Of a DNA stretch of 64,000 bases, positions 54,046 to 63,219 are shown piece after piece. The position numbers and the translations under genes are program-made. The notes beneath the pieces are model-generated. The model had not been told where the DNA came from and did not search any database. It worked only from the letters and a program-made list of their open reading frames with translations. Position 1 is the stretch's first letter, and each line of letters starts with the position of its first letter. This DNA comes from Bacteroidota bacterium (lineage in GTDB: Bacteria > Bacteroidota > Bacteroidia > Chitinophagales > Saprospiraceae): positions 62,001 through 126,000 of the forward strand of contig WGNL01000010.1 in the NCBI GenBank assembly GCA_016124585.1, read 5' to 3'.

Positions 54046-54726
54046 ATGAAATATTTGCTAAGCATGGCAATCATTTTGCTATCACTCAGCTTTGAGGGTT
54101 GTGAACCTGATAGGGCAGAAGCAGCTAGAACGGAAAAATTGGCGAAGCTTAATGCAGCCCTTGCTGACAAAGGAATTGAAGTTCATGAGGCTTTTGAGTT
54201 GTTTTTCCGGGCATTTAAAAAAGAAAAATCGCTGGAAGTTTGGGTAAAAAAACTGACTGAAGACCAGTTTAATTTGCTAAAAACTTACCCCATTTGTGCC
54301 ATTTCCGGTGTGCTTGGCCCCAAACGAAAAGAAGGTGATAGACAAGTTCCCGAAGGTGTTTATCAAATCAACCGATTCAACCCGAAAAGCAAATTCTATC
54401 TATCACTTGGATTGAACTACCCAAATGAGGCCGACATAATCCGTGCTAAGGATGATCCGCCTGGAGGTGATATTTTTATCCATGGCGGGTGCGCCAGTAT
54501 CGGTTGTTTAGCGATGACGGACGACCTTATCAAGGAGATTTATTTACTTGCCGAAATGGCTAGAGATGCTGGCCAAACTCAAATTCCAGTTCATATCTTT
54601 CCCACAAAAATGACAGACTCCAATATGAAAGTGCTTTTGACAGAAATGCCGGAGCATGAAGATTTTTGGGGAAAACTGGCACCGATTTTCCAGACATTTG
54701 AAGAAAATAAACGATTGTTTGACTGA
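54046..54726 (+). CDS. L,D-transpeptidase (YkuD/YafK-type) lipoprotein
   Basis: 226 residues. Lipoprotein-like signal ending LSFEGCEPD (Cys19). The YkuD domain about 75-205 has PEGVYQINRFNPKSKFYLSL and the active-site stretch IFIHGGCASIGCLAM with His146 and nucleophile Cys154. YafK-like proteins act on peptidoglycan or on lipoprotein attachment to it. It ends 2 bp before the convergent acyltransferase gene. Confidence 0.88.
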   Translation: MKYLLSMAIILLSLSFEGCEPDRAEAARTEKLAKLNAALADKGIEVHEAFELFFRAFKKEKSLEVWVKKLTEDQFNLLKTYPICAISGVLGPKRKEGDRQVPEGVYQINRFNPKSKFYLSLGLNYPNEADIIRAKDDPPGGDIFIHGGCASIGCLAMTDDLIKEIYLLAEMARDAGQTQIPVHIFPTKMTDSNMKVLLTEMPEHEDFWGKLAPIFQTFEENKRLFD

Positions 54727-54728
54727 CC

Positions 54729-55676
54729 TTAATTCAAAGAAGGTGTATTATTTATAACCTGTGCCCGTTTCCAGCGGCGATGTGACCAAAGCCAGTTAGC
54801 AGGTGATTTTAGAATGTTTTTTTCCAAGCATTCCGCATATCTACGTGTAATCTCCCCTTCAGGAAGAGGTGCTGGTGTTTCACAAATTTGTGAAAAGGTA
54901 ACTTCGTAAAATCCCCGCCTCACTCGTTCAATTTCAAAATAAAAAACAGGGTAGCCAGTCTGGCGGGCCAGTTTATCCATCCCATGAAGAAAGGGAGTGT
55001 CTTGGTTTAAAAAATATGTCCAATGCGCATTTCGCATGTCAGATGGTGTCTGGTCAGCAATAAGTACGAAGATAGTTGGATGATTTTGTTGGGTAATTAT
55101 TGCCCGGCCAGTATGTGCCATATCCACCAGTTGGAGTCCCCATTGCTTGCGAAGTAGGTTTAAATATTTTTCCAATACCTTGTTTTTCAATGGCTTGTAA
55201 ACACCCATGACAGCATGGTGCACACTGAGCGGGAAAGAAAGCACACCCCATTCCCAATTCCCATAATGACTGCCCAACAGGATGGCACTTTCCTTTTTTT
55301 CAAATAATGGTTGGAAAATCTCTGGATTGCGGTAAATGAACCGACGCTGAAGTTCTGACTTCGGCATTGTCAGACCTTTAATGCTTTCAAGCAGCATGTC
55401 AGCGAAATGGCGGTAAAACTCAGCAGCCAAGGCATTAAGTTCACCTTCTGACCTTTGTGGGAGGGACTTCCGAAGGTTTTCAAGCACTATTTTTTTTCGA
55501 TACTTAAAAACATTGCGGAGCAAAAAGCAAAGAAGGTCTGCTAACATCCACACCATCCAAAATGGCATATAGCCGACGAGTTTAATAAGGATTTTGGTTA
55601 AAAAGGCCCCGAATGATTGCATAAGGTTGATGAAACGGGTAAGTGCCAATAGAATTGCTATGTTTGTGCTTTTCAC
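54729..55676 (-). CDS. LpxL/HtrB family lipid A acyltransferase
   Basis: 315 residues. N-terminal membrane helix (FWMVWMLADLLCFLL), then the acyltransferase domain with the HX4E motif in GSHYGNWEW (His137, Glu142), QTPSDMRNAHWTYFLNQDTP and the C-terminal NWLWSHRRWKR. It adds secondary acyl chains to lipid A at the inner membrane. The start at 55676 lies 15 bp from the divergent asparaginase gene; Met19 (55622) is an alternative that leaves more promoter space. Confidence 0.92.
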   Translation of the reverse strand: MKSTNIAILLALTRFINLMQSFGAFLTKILIKLVGYMPFWMVWMLADLLCFLLRNVFKYRKKIVLENLRKSLPQRSEGELNALAAEFYRHFADMLLESIKGLTMPKSELQRRFIYRNPEIFQPLFEKKESAILLGSHYGNWEWGVLSFPLSVHHAVMGVYKPLKNKVLEKYLNLLRKQWGLQLVDMAHTGRAIITQQNHPTIFVLIADQTPSDMRNAHWTYFLNQDTPFLHGMDKLARQTGYPVFYFEIERVRRGFYEVTFSQICETPAPLPEGEITRRYAECLEKNILKSPANWLWSHRRWKRAQVINNTPSLN

Positions 55677-55691
55677 ACAAAAGTAATAAAC

Positions 55692-56687
55692 ATGGTTACT
55701 AGAAGAAATTTTCTACACAGGTCGGCAATAGGTTCAGTTGCAGCTGCAATGGGTGGAACGGCATTAGCTTCCTGCTCGGAAATGACTAAAGAAGCACCAG
55801 TGGTAAGTAAACCAGTGAGGCCACTGGCCATCTCCACATGGGACTTCGGAACGAAAGCCAATGCCGAAGCTTGGAAAATTTTGGAAGCAGGAGGTAGCGC
55901 TTTGGATGCTGTGGAAGCAGGAGTAATGGTTATTGAGGCTGATGAGGCGAATACATCGGTGGGCATTGGTGGTGCTCCTGATAGGGATGGTAGGGTGACC
56001 CTAGATGCCTGCATCATGGCGCCTGATGGGCACTGTGGCTCTGTTTGTGCACTAGAACACATAGTTCATCCGATTTCGGTGGCAAGAATGGTTATGGAAA
56101 AAACCCCCCATGCGATTTTGGTTGCTGATGGGGCACTTGAGTTTGCCTTGGCGCAGGGTTTCAAAAAAGAAAACCTGCTCACTGAGAAATCTAGGTTGGC
56201 CTGGGAAAAATGGAAAAAGACATCGAAATATGAGCCTAAAATCAATGTGGAGGTGCATGATACAATTGGCATGATTGCCATTGACCAAAAAGGTGATATC
56301 GCTGGTGCTTGTACAACCAGCGGCTTGGCGTACAAGATGCGAGGCAGGGTAGGGGATTCTCCCATCATTGGTGCTGGCATGTATGTGGACAACGAAGTCG
56401 GTGGAGCCGCTGCCACAGGGCTAGGCGAGGCAGTCATTAGGGTAGTGGGCAGTTTTTTGGTAGTAGAACTAATGCGACAAGGCCGCAGCCCTCAGGAAGC
56501 TTGCGAGGAAGCAGTTGCAAGGGTTGTGAAAAAATATGCTGACTACAAGGATATCCAAGTTGGATTCATTGCTGTTAATAAACTAGGACAGACTGGGGCC
56601 TTTAGTATTCAAAGTGGTTTTAATTACGCAGTAAAATCAAACGATAAAAACGAAGTGAAAGACGGAAGTTATTTGGTTAAGCAGTAA
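55692..56687 (+). CDS. Glycosylasparaginase (N4-(beta-N-acetylglucosaminyl)-L-asparaginase)
   Basis: 331 residues. Twin-arginine signal MVTRRNFLHRSAIGSVAAAM with a lipobox-like ALASC (Cys28), so exported and perhaps lipid-anchored. Ntn-hydrolase fold: SALDAVEAGVMVIE, SVGIGGAPDRDGRVTLDACI, and the autocleavage site VHDTIGMIA, where Thr191 becomes the N-terminal nucleophile; RVGDSPIIGAGMYVDNEVGG and ATGLGEAVIR bind substrate. It removes GlcNAc from asparagine of glycopeptides; in Bacteroidota (as in Elizabethkingia) such enzymes are periplasmic. Confidence 0.93.
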   Translation: MVTRRNFLHRSAIGSVAAAMGGTALASCSEMTKEAPVVSKPVRPLAISTWDFGTKANAEAWKILEAGGSALDAVEAGVMVIEADEANTSVGIGGAPDRDGRVTLDACIMAPDGHCGSVCALEHIVHPISVARMVMEKTPHAILVADGALEFALAQGFKKENLLTEKSRLAWEKWKKTSKYEPKINVEVHDTIGMIAIDQKGDIAGACTTSGLAYKMRGRVGDSPIIGAGMYVDNEVGGAAATGLGEAVIRVVGSFLVVELMRQGRSPQEACEEAVARVVKKYADYKDIQVGFIAVNKLGQTGAFSIQSGFNYAVKSNDKNEVKDGSYLVKQ

Positions 56688-56841
56688 GTAAAGTCCTTTT
56701 AAGTTTAAGTTATTTAGTAGATACAGATTCCAATCAATATATTTTTTTTATTTTCTTTCCAATTTTAGCATGACTGGCACTATATTTTCCTTACTCGCCA
56801 TGAAAGTTGTTTCTCGATAAAGAGAACTATCCCAACATATT

Positions 56842-57528
56842 ATGATGAATCATACAGAATTGAAATTGGTCATTACCGATGACCACCATATTTTTATTGA
56901 AGGTCTGAAAGTAGTGCTCGGCAGGAGTGAAAAGACAAAGTTTAAAATCCTAGCAGAGGCAAATACTGGTAATAGTTTGTTGAAAATGATTAGTGGGCTC
57001 GAACCGGATTTGCTGCTACTCGACTTAAGCCTGCCTGACATGGATGGCATTGAAGTCCTAAGCCATCTTAAATTCAACGGAGTAGATTTTCGAATCTTGG
57101 TGTTGAGCATGTACGATGAACCGAAGGTTATCCGGGCTGCTTTTAAGGCAGGAGCTGACGGTTATGTACTAAAGAATAGTCCCGCCTCTGAACTTTTCCA
57201 CGCCATTGACAAGGTTATGGAAGGAGACACCTATTTAAGTGTTGGTTTGTCCCTGACCAATCAGAGTGGGATGAATTCAAGGTTCATGCAGAACGGAAAA
57301 CTTGCACCTAGCTATGATGACCGAATTGTAAAGAAATTCAACCTAACCAAGCGGGAACTGGAAGTTCTTAAGCTTGTTGGTCAAGCTTTGACAAATAAAG
57401 AAATCGCTGGTGAATTGTATATCAGTGACCAAACTGTTAGCGTTCATCGTAAGAACATCATGCGCAAAATGGGCGCTACCAGTTCTGCTGGTCTTATCAA
57501 AATCGCTTATGAAAATAATTTATTTTAA
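56842..57528 (+). CDS. NarL/LuxR-type response regulator (orphan)
   Basis: 228 residues. The receiver domain about 8-125 has the acidic pair ITDDHH, phospho-acceptor Asp61 in LLLLDLSLPDMDGIE, and the conserved Lys in GYVLKNSPASEL. The LuxR-type helix-turn-helix is about 165-225 (LTKRELEVLKLVGQALTNKE, then DQTVSVHRKNIMRKMGA). No histidine kinase is adjacent. The large surface gene 0.5 kb downstream is a possible target (inference only). Confidence 0.93.
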   Translation: MMNHTELKLVITDDHHIFIEGLKVVLGRSEKTKFKILAEANTGNSLLKMISGLEPDLLLLDLSLPDMDGIEVLSHLKFNGVDFRILVLSMYDEPKVIRAAFKAGADGYVLKNSPASELFHAIDKVMEGDTYLSVGLSLTNQSGMNSRFMQNGKLAPSYDDRIVKKFNLTKRELEVLKLVGQALTNKEIAGELYISDQTVSVHRKNIMRKMGATSSAGLIKIAYENNLF

Positions 57529-58005
57529 AAAATTGTTTTTTGGGTAGATTGGCATAGCGATTGCCATTTGCATATTATCCAAAGGGCAAAAAAATATTGT
57601 TAATGCCCTCCATTTTGCCAACTTTCCTATCCGAATATTTCATTGGTTCAAATTTTGTCTGTTATTTCCTATTTTGAAATAAAGTGCTTAATTTTGCGGC
57701 GAGACTGATTTAAACTGATTTCCCATGAACTACAGCATTACAAACTGTTCCCATTATTTTTGTCTTTCCTTAATTCGCTTACATTTTCCTTTTGATGGGT
57801 TTTAACCTGTTTGGTGTAGTCTTTGAGAGTCATTTCGAAGCTGGTCTTTTGTTTTTCAAGTTCGCATTTAAGCAGTTTTTCAATCAAGTTCAATTTACAG
57901 GTTGCCAAAAGTAGCCATCACTTGCACTGAAGAGCTAAGCAAATATGGGCCTTGGGTCTAGCGTTGTTTACGGTTTTCGATTGTGTTTTTAACAAATTAT
58001 CATCC
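57529..58005. other. 477-bp intergenic region before the HYR/dockerin gene
   Basis: A+T-rich. GGGCA...TGCCC could form a weak hairpin after the response regulator. TAATTTTG (57689-57696) fits the -7 consensus and would give a leader of about 300 nt for the gene at 58006. I see no small gene; an in-frame extension of the downstream gene to 57952 lacks signal-peptide logic. Confidence 0.45.
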
Positions 58006-61000
58006 ATGATCAGAACGAATTTTACCAAGATTCCGGTAATTTCTTGGACATTTTTCACCTTACTACTGCTCGGTAGTTCTAATATTGCAAAGGCCCAAAC
58101 CATGGTCTGCAATAACCTCGTCCAAGTCTCAGTTGACAACACTCCCAATGCTTGCCAAGCCGGATTGAATGCCGATATGGTTCTTGAGGGAACACCGATA
58201 CCTGGCCACGATTATCTAATCGAGGTTACCCATAATTATGTACCTGTCGTTACTGGGTTAAACCAAGTGTTAATAACTAATTCTAGTCAGTGGTTTAATA
58301 CCAATTTGACAGTAAAAATTACAGATCAGGTTGGCGGCAACTCTTGTTGGGGGCAGATTCATTTAGAAGATAAGCTTGCGCCAACCCTAACTTGCCCAAA
58401 CGCTTCTGTAAACTGTTCTGACGACCTTAGCATTGTTGCATATCCAACTGCGGTAGATAATTGCGACGCAAATCCAACCATCAACCTTACTGGCGAACAG
58501 ACAAATACAACTGGTCTTTGCGCCAACGGATTTGTGACCATTACCCGCCATTATGTGGCCATTGATGCTTCAGGAAATAGTTCCAATAATTGTACACAGG
58601 TAATCACAGTCAACCGCCCTACGGTCGTGGATTTCCCAAATGATATTGTATGGACGTGTGAGCAGTACAATGCTTATCCTAACATAATTGCAGCAACTGC
58701 AAAGCACCCTTATGTCGGTGATTCCAATCCAGCCACCAATTTGGTGATTGATGTGAATCTCAATCCAGATTGTAACGACAATAATGATCCTTTCGGTGAC
58801 AACCCAGCTATCAACAGTACCAATTTACAAAATGGCGGTATTGGATGTCCTGGCAATGGCCTTGACGATGCAGACGTACTAGCCTTGACTGGTTCGGGAG
58901 TAGTTGCGAACATAATCGGTCAGCATTGTAACTATCAACAATCCAAAAGTGACCAAGTCATTACAATTTGCGGCTCAAGTTTCAAAGTAGTTCGTACTTG
59001 GACAGTTTTGAACTGGTGTACTGGACTTGTAGTGACTGTAGGAGTAGGTGGAGAAGACAATATTCAGGTTGTTAAGGTGATGGACAATAAACCACCTGTC
59101 GTTACCCGTGATCCTTTCACTGTAAGTGCAAATGTACCTGGCCAACATCCTCAGCCTTGCAAATCTGTAGGCTTTTTGCCCCCTCCAACGGTTTCTGATA
59201 ATTGCAACGGTACTTGGACGATTAAAATCAACACTCCTATTGGCGAGGCAGTTTACCTCGGTGGTAATCCTGCGAATGGTGGTACTATACCTGCTCCTGG
59301 GTTGCCATTAGGCCCACATATCATTACTTATCAAGTGACCGATGCATGTGGCAATGTCACAAGCCTGAACGTGCCGATTACAGTAGTGGATGACATTGCG
59401 CCAGCAGTAATCTGTCTGTCATATACTGATGTTAATTTGACGACTGGCGGTTCTGCAACTGTTATGGCAAGTGCCTTCAACAGTGCTACTTATGACAATT
59501 GCTGCCTCGATCATTTTGAAGTACGCCGTATGGTTGACAACTGTGATGACAACCACGATGACACTGTTTTTGGCCCATCTGTCGTTTTCTGCTGTAGCGA
59601 TGTTGGCAATGGCCCCGTGATGGTTGTTTTCCGTGCCTTCGATTGCTTTGGCAACTATAATGATTGTATGGTTGAGGTAACAGTAAATGATAAGCTCAAC
59701 CCTACATTAGTTAGTTGTCCTCCCAACCAGCGCATCACATGTAATTGGTATGCTGACAATCTTGAAACCCAACTAGCCAGCCAAAACAATCAACAACAGT
59801 GTGCCACATTGGCCAACTTCTTTGGCGAGCCAACATATTACGACAATTGTGGCGTTACCATCACCTGCAACAATAGCATCGACCTTAACCAATGCTTGGA
59901 AGGCGCAATCATCCGCTCCTTCACGGCTAAGGATGCCAGCAATAATACCACTCCTCAGGCATGCAAACAAACCATTTTCGTCGATCACGTATCTGATTGG
60001 GCAGTTGAATTCCCTGCAAACGTCACCGTTGAATGTGGCACAACTGTTCCGGATTTTGGCGAGCCTAAGATATTTTATGAGAACTGCGAACTAATTGCCA
60101 TTTCTCACGATGACAATGTCTATGCGGTCAACGATGCTTGCTACAAAATAGTCAGGGATTGGACTATCATCAACTGGTGTGTGGTGGGTGCAAACGTAGA
60201 CCAAGAAGTTGTGGAACAACCTGAAAGTGAACTTGGACTTCCATTCCCACAGTGTGATGTTGACAGTGATGGTGATTGTGACAATCGCACTTTCCGTGAT
60301 TCTTGGCGCAGTGGTAACTCAAATCCGAATCGCCCAACTGTGTTGGATGCTACTCGTACACTTGGTCCAGATACTGACCCAGACACAGACCCATGGGACG
60401 GCTACATCGTTTATCAGCAAATTATTAAAGTAAATGATACGGTTGACCCAATCTTTGTCAACAACTGCCAAATCCCTGATGTGTGCATTTCGGGAAACAC
60501 TTGCATGGTAGCGCTCAACCTGCCATTGCCTGAAATTCAGGATTGCAGCCCAGATATTGATGTGACAGCCCAAGTGAACTTCGGTGGTGTTTGGGTTTCC
60601 GGCTTTGGTCCGTTTAATAACGTTGGCCCTGGCACCTATGTAGTTCGCTACGTCGCCAAAGACAACTGTAATAACCAAACGGCCTGCAACACAACTGTAA
60701 CCGTAAAAGATTGCAAGAAGCCAACACCTTACTGCAAAAACGGTGTAGTGATTGAACTGATGCAAACCGGTATGGTAGATGTCTGGGCATCTGACCTGAA
60801 TGCAGGTAGCTTCGATAATTGCCCCGGCACTTTAAAGCTGTCCTTCTCACCTGACATCAATGATATTGGCAACACCTATACTTGTAATGATATTGGACAA
60901 CAACCAGTGCAGCTATGGGTAACCGACGCTGCTGGTAACCAAGATTATTGCGAGACCTTTATCATTATCCAAGATAATTTGGGTACTTGTGGTACAGCTC

Positions 61001-62208
61001 CACTTATTGCTGGTTCTATTTCAAATGAGTCAAATGTTGGGGTGGAAGGAGTAAGTGTAAATGTGAATGCGCCGGGTGCTTTCAACCAAGCGGTTTCGAC
61101 GAATATCAATGGAAACTACGGGGTGCCAATGATTGTGGGCAATGACTATACGGTCACTCCGACCTTAGATGTTGATCCACTTAACGGCGTTTCTACTTTC
61201 GATTTGGTACTTATCAGCAAACATGTGCTTGGCTCTACTTTGCTCGATTCACCATACAAGATCATTGCCGCAGATGCCAACAAGTCAAACTCAGTCAGCA
61301 CATTTGACATTGTTGAAATTCGGAAATTGATACTTCAGATAAATTCTGATTTCCCGAACAACACTTCATGGCGGTTTGTGGATAAAGGATATGTGTTCCC
61401 AAATCCATCCAATCCTTTTGCGGAGCCATTTACTGAAATCATAAACCTTAACAACGTCGCAGGCGACTGCCCGAACACAAATTTCGTTGCGGTGAAAGTC
61501 GGTGACGTGAACGAAAGTGCTTCAACTAATCTATTGGGAAGCAGTGAAGAACGAAGCACAGGCAATTTTGAATTGAATACAACGGACCGCACAGTAACCA
61601 AGGGTGAAGAAGTCAACGTAGCGTTCTTGGCTAATGACTTGGACGTGATGGGCTTCCAGTTTACTCTCAACTTTGATGTGGAAGCTCTTGAGCTTGTGAC
61701 GGTGCAATCAGGTGTGGCAAGCGAAGAAAACTTCGGTTATGCTTTGCTGGATGAAGGTGCCCTGACTGCAAGCTGGAATGGTTCGGCTACTGAAAATTCA
61801 ATGTTCAGCGTGGTTTTCCGAGCCAAGGAAAATGGCAAACTGAGTGAGATGCTAAGTGTTAACTCTCGCTTCACAAAGGCAGAAGCTTATCGCACAAATG
61901 GTGACCTGCTCAATGTGCAATTAGCTTTCAATTCTAAGGTTGACCAGCAATTTGCACTTTTCCAAAACACACCGAATCCTTTCAAGGCTGTGACGACCAT
62001 TGGCTTCAATTTGCCAAAAGCTGGTGTTGCAAACCTGAAAATCACGGACGTTTCGGGCAAGGTTTTGAAAAATATTGAGCAGGAATTTAGTGCTGGCTAC
62101 AATGAAGTTCAACTAAGTAGCAGCGATATTCCATCGACTGGGGTAGCCTACTACACCCTAAAAACGGAGTCAGGCACTGCTACAAAGCGAATGGTCATCG
62201 TAGAATAA
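58006..62208 (+). CDS. Large T9SS surface protein with HYR-like repeats, dockerin-like and cohesin-like domains
   Basis: 1400 residues from ATG 58006; the signal segment is ISWTFFTLLLLGSSNIAKAQ. The first about 1000 residues are Cys-rich HYR/Ig-like repeats (KLAPTLTCPNASVNCSD, AVDNCDANPTI, DKLNPTLVSCPPNQRITCNW). A carboxypeptidase-regulatory-like unit (GVEGVSVNVNAPGAFNQAVS) precedes a dockerin-like pair about 1055-1110: DVDPLNGVSTFDLVLISKHV and ADANKSNSVSTFDIVEIRKL. A cohesin-like domain follows about 1190-1310 (VNVAFLANDLDVMGFQFTLN), then a T9SS sorting domain (FALFQNTPNPFKAVTTIGF, GVAYYTLKTESGTATKRM). Surface scaffold or adhesin by inference. The next two genes encode further cohesin-like domains. 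Confidence 0.88.
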   Translation: MIRTNFTKIPVISWTFFTLLLLGSSNIAKAQTMVCNNLVQVSVDNTPNACQAGLNADMVLEGTPIPGHDYLIEVTHNYVPVVTGLNQVLITNSSQWFNTNLTVKITDQVGGNSCWGQIHLEDKLAPTLTCPNASVNCSDDLSIVAYPTAVDNCDANPTINLTGEQTNTTGLCANGFVTITRHYVAIDASGNSSNNCTQVITVNRPTVVDFPNDIVWTCEQYNAYPNIIAATAKHPYVGDSNPATNLVIDVNLNPDCNDNNDPFGDNPAINSTNLQNGGIGCPGNGLDDADVLALTGSGVVANIIGQHCNYQQSKSDQVITICGSSFKVVRTWTVLNWCTGLVVTVGVGGEDNIQVVKVMDNKPPVVTRDPFTVSANVPGQHPQPCKSVGFLPPPTVSDNCNGTWTIKINTPIGEAVYLGGNPANGGTIPAPGLPLGPHIITYQVTDACGNVTSLNVPITVVDDIAPAVICLSYTDVNLTTGGSATVMASAFNSATYDNCCLDHFEVRRMVDNCDDNHDDTVFGPSVVFCCSDVGNGPVMVVFRAFDCFGNYNDCMVEVTVNDKLNPTLVSCPPNQRITCNWYADNLETQLASQNNQQQCATLANFFGEPTYYDNCGVTITCNNSIDLNQCLEGAIIRSFTAKDASNNTTPQACKQTIFVDHVSDWAVEFPANVTVECGTTVPDFGEPKIFYENCELIAISHDDNVYAVNDACYKIVRDWTIINWCVVGANVDQEVVEQPESELGLPFPQCDVDSDGDCDNRTFRDSWRSGNSNPNRPTVLDATRTLGPDTDPDTDPWDGYIVYQQIIKVNDTVDPIFVNNCQIPDVCISGNTCMVALNLPLPEIQDCSPDIDVTAQVNFGGVWVSGFGPFNNVGPGTYVVRYVAKDNCNNQTACNTTVTVKDCKKPTPYCKNGVVIELMQTGMVDVWASDLNAGSFDNCPGTLKLSFSPDINDIGNTYTCNDIGQQPVQLWVTDAAGNQDYCETFIIIQDNLGTCGTAPLIAGSISNESNVGVEGVSVNVNAPGAFNQAVSTNINGNYGVPMIVGNDYTVTPTLDVDPLNGVSTFDLVLISKHVLGSTLLDSPYKIIAADANKSNSVSTFDIVEIRKLILQINSDFPNNTSWRFVDKGYVFPNPSNPFAEPFTEIINLNNVAGDCPNTNFVAVKVGDVNESASTNLLGSSEERSTGNFELNTTDRTVTKGEEVNVAFLANDLDVMGFQFTLNFDVEALELVTVQSGVASEENFGYALLDEGALTASWNGSATENSMFSVVFRAKENGKLSEMLSVNSRFTKAEAYRTNGDLLNVQLAFNSKVDQQFALFQNTPNPFKAVTTIGFNLPKAGVANLKITDVSGKVLKNIEQEFSAGYNEVQLSSSDIPSTGVAYYTLKTESGTATKRMVIVE

Positions 62209-62228
62209 ATTATTTAAAACAAACTAGA

Positions 62229-62275
62229 AAAGGTGACCGATTGAGGGATTTTTCCAAAAGTCGGTCACCTTTCTT
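62229..62275 (+). terminator. Intrinsic terminator after the HYR/dockerin gene
   Basis: AAAGGTGACCGA (62229-62240) pairs with TCGGTCACCTTT (62261-62272), followed by a short T/C tail. Confidence 0.8.
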
Positions 62276-62319
62276 CCGTCATATTAAGTTTTGGCAAACT
62301 ACTTGTAATACCGATTATC

Positions 62320-63123
62320 ATGAAAAAGATTAATGTTTTTTCATTCCTTCTCATATTGTTTACGGCATTTAGCATGAATGCCCAAACGGTTTCTTTGACC
62401 GTGCCAGATAAGCTTGTAAATCCAGGGGAATGGTTCACGATAGGCATCAAGGCCTCTGATTTTGATAATATTGCTTCCATGCAATATGCTATCCAATGGA
62501 ACCCTGATATCATTGAATTTCAATCCGTAACTGGCTTAAATTCCAATATGCCAGATTTTACAGCCATCAATAGTTTCAATATTGCCCATTCGGCTGAGGG
62601 CCGATTGCGGGTGAGTTGGTACTGGTTCGACCCCGTCACAAGTTCTGGTGTTTCATTAGATGACAATGCCACACTTTTCAATATCAATTTTAAAGCAGTG
62701 GGCGGCATGGGCTCCAATACCATGCTTGAAATTACAGATGATACCACGGTGAACCCTCCGTTCGTGATTGAAATTGCCAATTTCGACCAAGAAGTAGCGG
62801 TGAACATTGACAATGGGAAAGTGACCATCTCTGGAACAAGTGCGAGCGAGGAGACTTACACGGAAGATTTTACATTATTTCAAAATAGTCCGAACCCTTT
62901 TTCAGAAATTACGTACATCTCCTTCAATTTGAATTCGGGCGATAACGCCAAATTGACCATATTTGACAGCAGCGGCAAAGCTGTATTTTCCCAAAACAAA
63001 AAATTTCCTGCCGGAATCAGCAGAATACCCGTTCGCCGGGATATGCTTTCGAGCGCAGGTACGTACTTTTACACCCTCGAAACCGCAAGAGCCACTGCCA
63101 CTAGGCAGTTGATTATGCAGTAA
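62320..63123 (+). CDS. Cohesin-domain protein with T9SS sorting domain
   Basis: 267 residues. Signal peptide (FSFLLILFTAFSMNAQ). A single cohesin-like domain about 22-170: PGEWFTIGIKASDFDNIASM, QYAIQWNPDIIEFQSVTGLN, RLRVSWYWFDP, and TLFNINFKAVGGMGSNTMLE, the strand order of type I cohesins. The rest, about 185-267, is a T9SS sorting domain (FTLFQNSPNPFSEITYISF, SAGTYFYTLETARATATRQL). Small surface-exposed cohesin; by analogy it could hold a dockerin-bearing protein such as that encoded upstream. Confidence 0.87.
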   Translation: MKKINVFSFLLILFTAFSMNAQTVSLTVPDKLVNPGEWFTIGIKASDFDNIASMQYAIQWNPDIIEFQSVTGLNSNMPDFTAINSFNIAHSAEGRLRVSWYWFDPVTSSGVSLDDNATLFNINFKAVGGMGSNTMLEITDDTTVNPPFVIEIANFDQEVAVNIDNGKVTISGTSASEETYTEDFTLFQNSPNPFSEITYISFNLNSGDNAKLTIFDSSGKAVFSQNKKFPAGISRIPVRRDMLSSAGTYFYTLETARATATRQLIMQ

Positions 63124-63219
63124 TGCCTAATCAAGTTGGCGGCCCATGGTGGAATTACAGGGTTCGCCAATTGTTTTCCGATTACATTTTTTCACAATTA
63201 TCGTCCCAATTCCGAACAT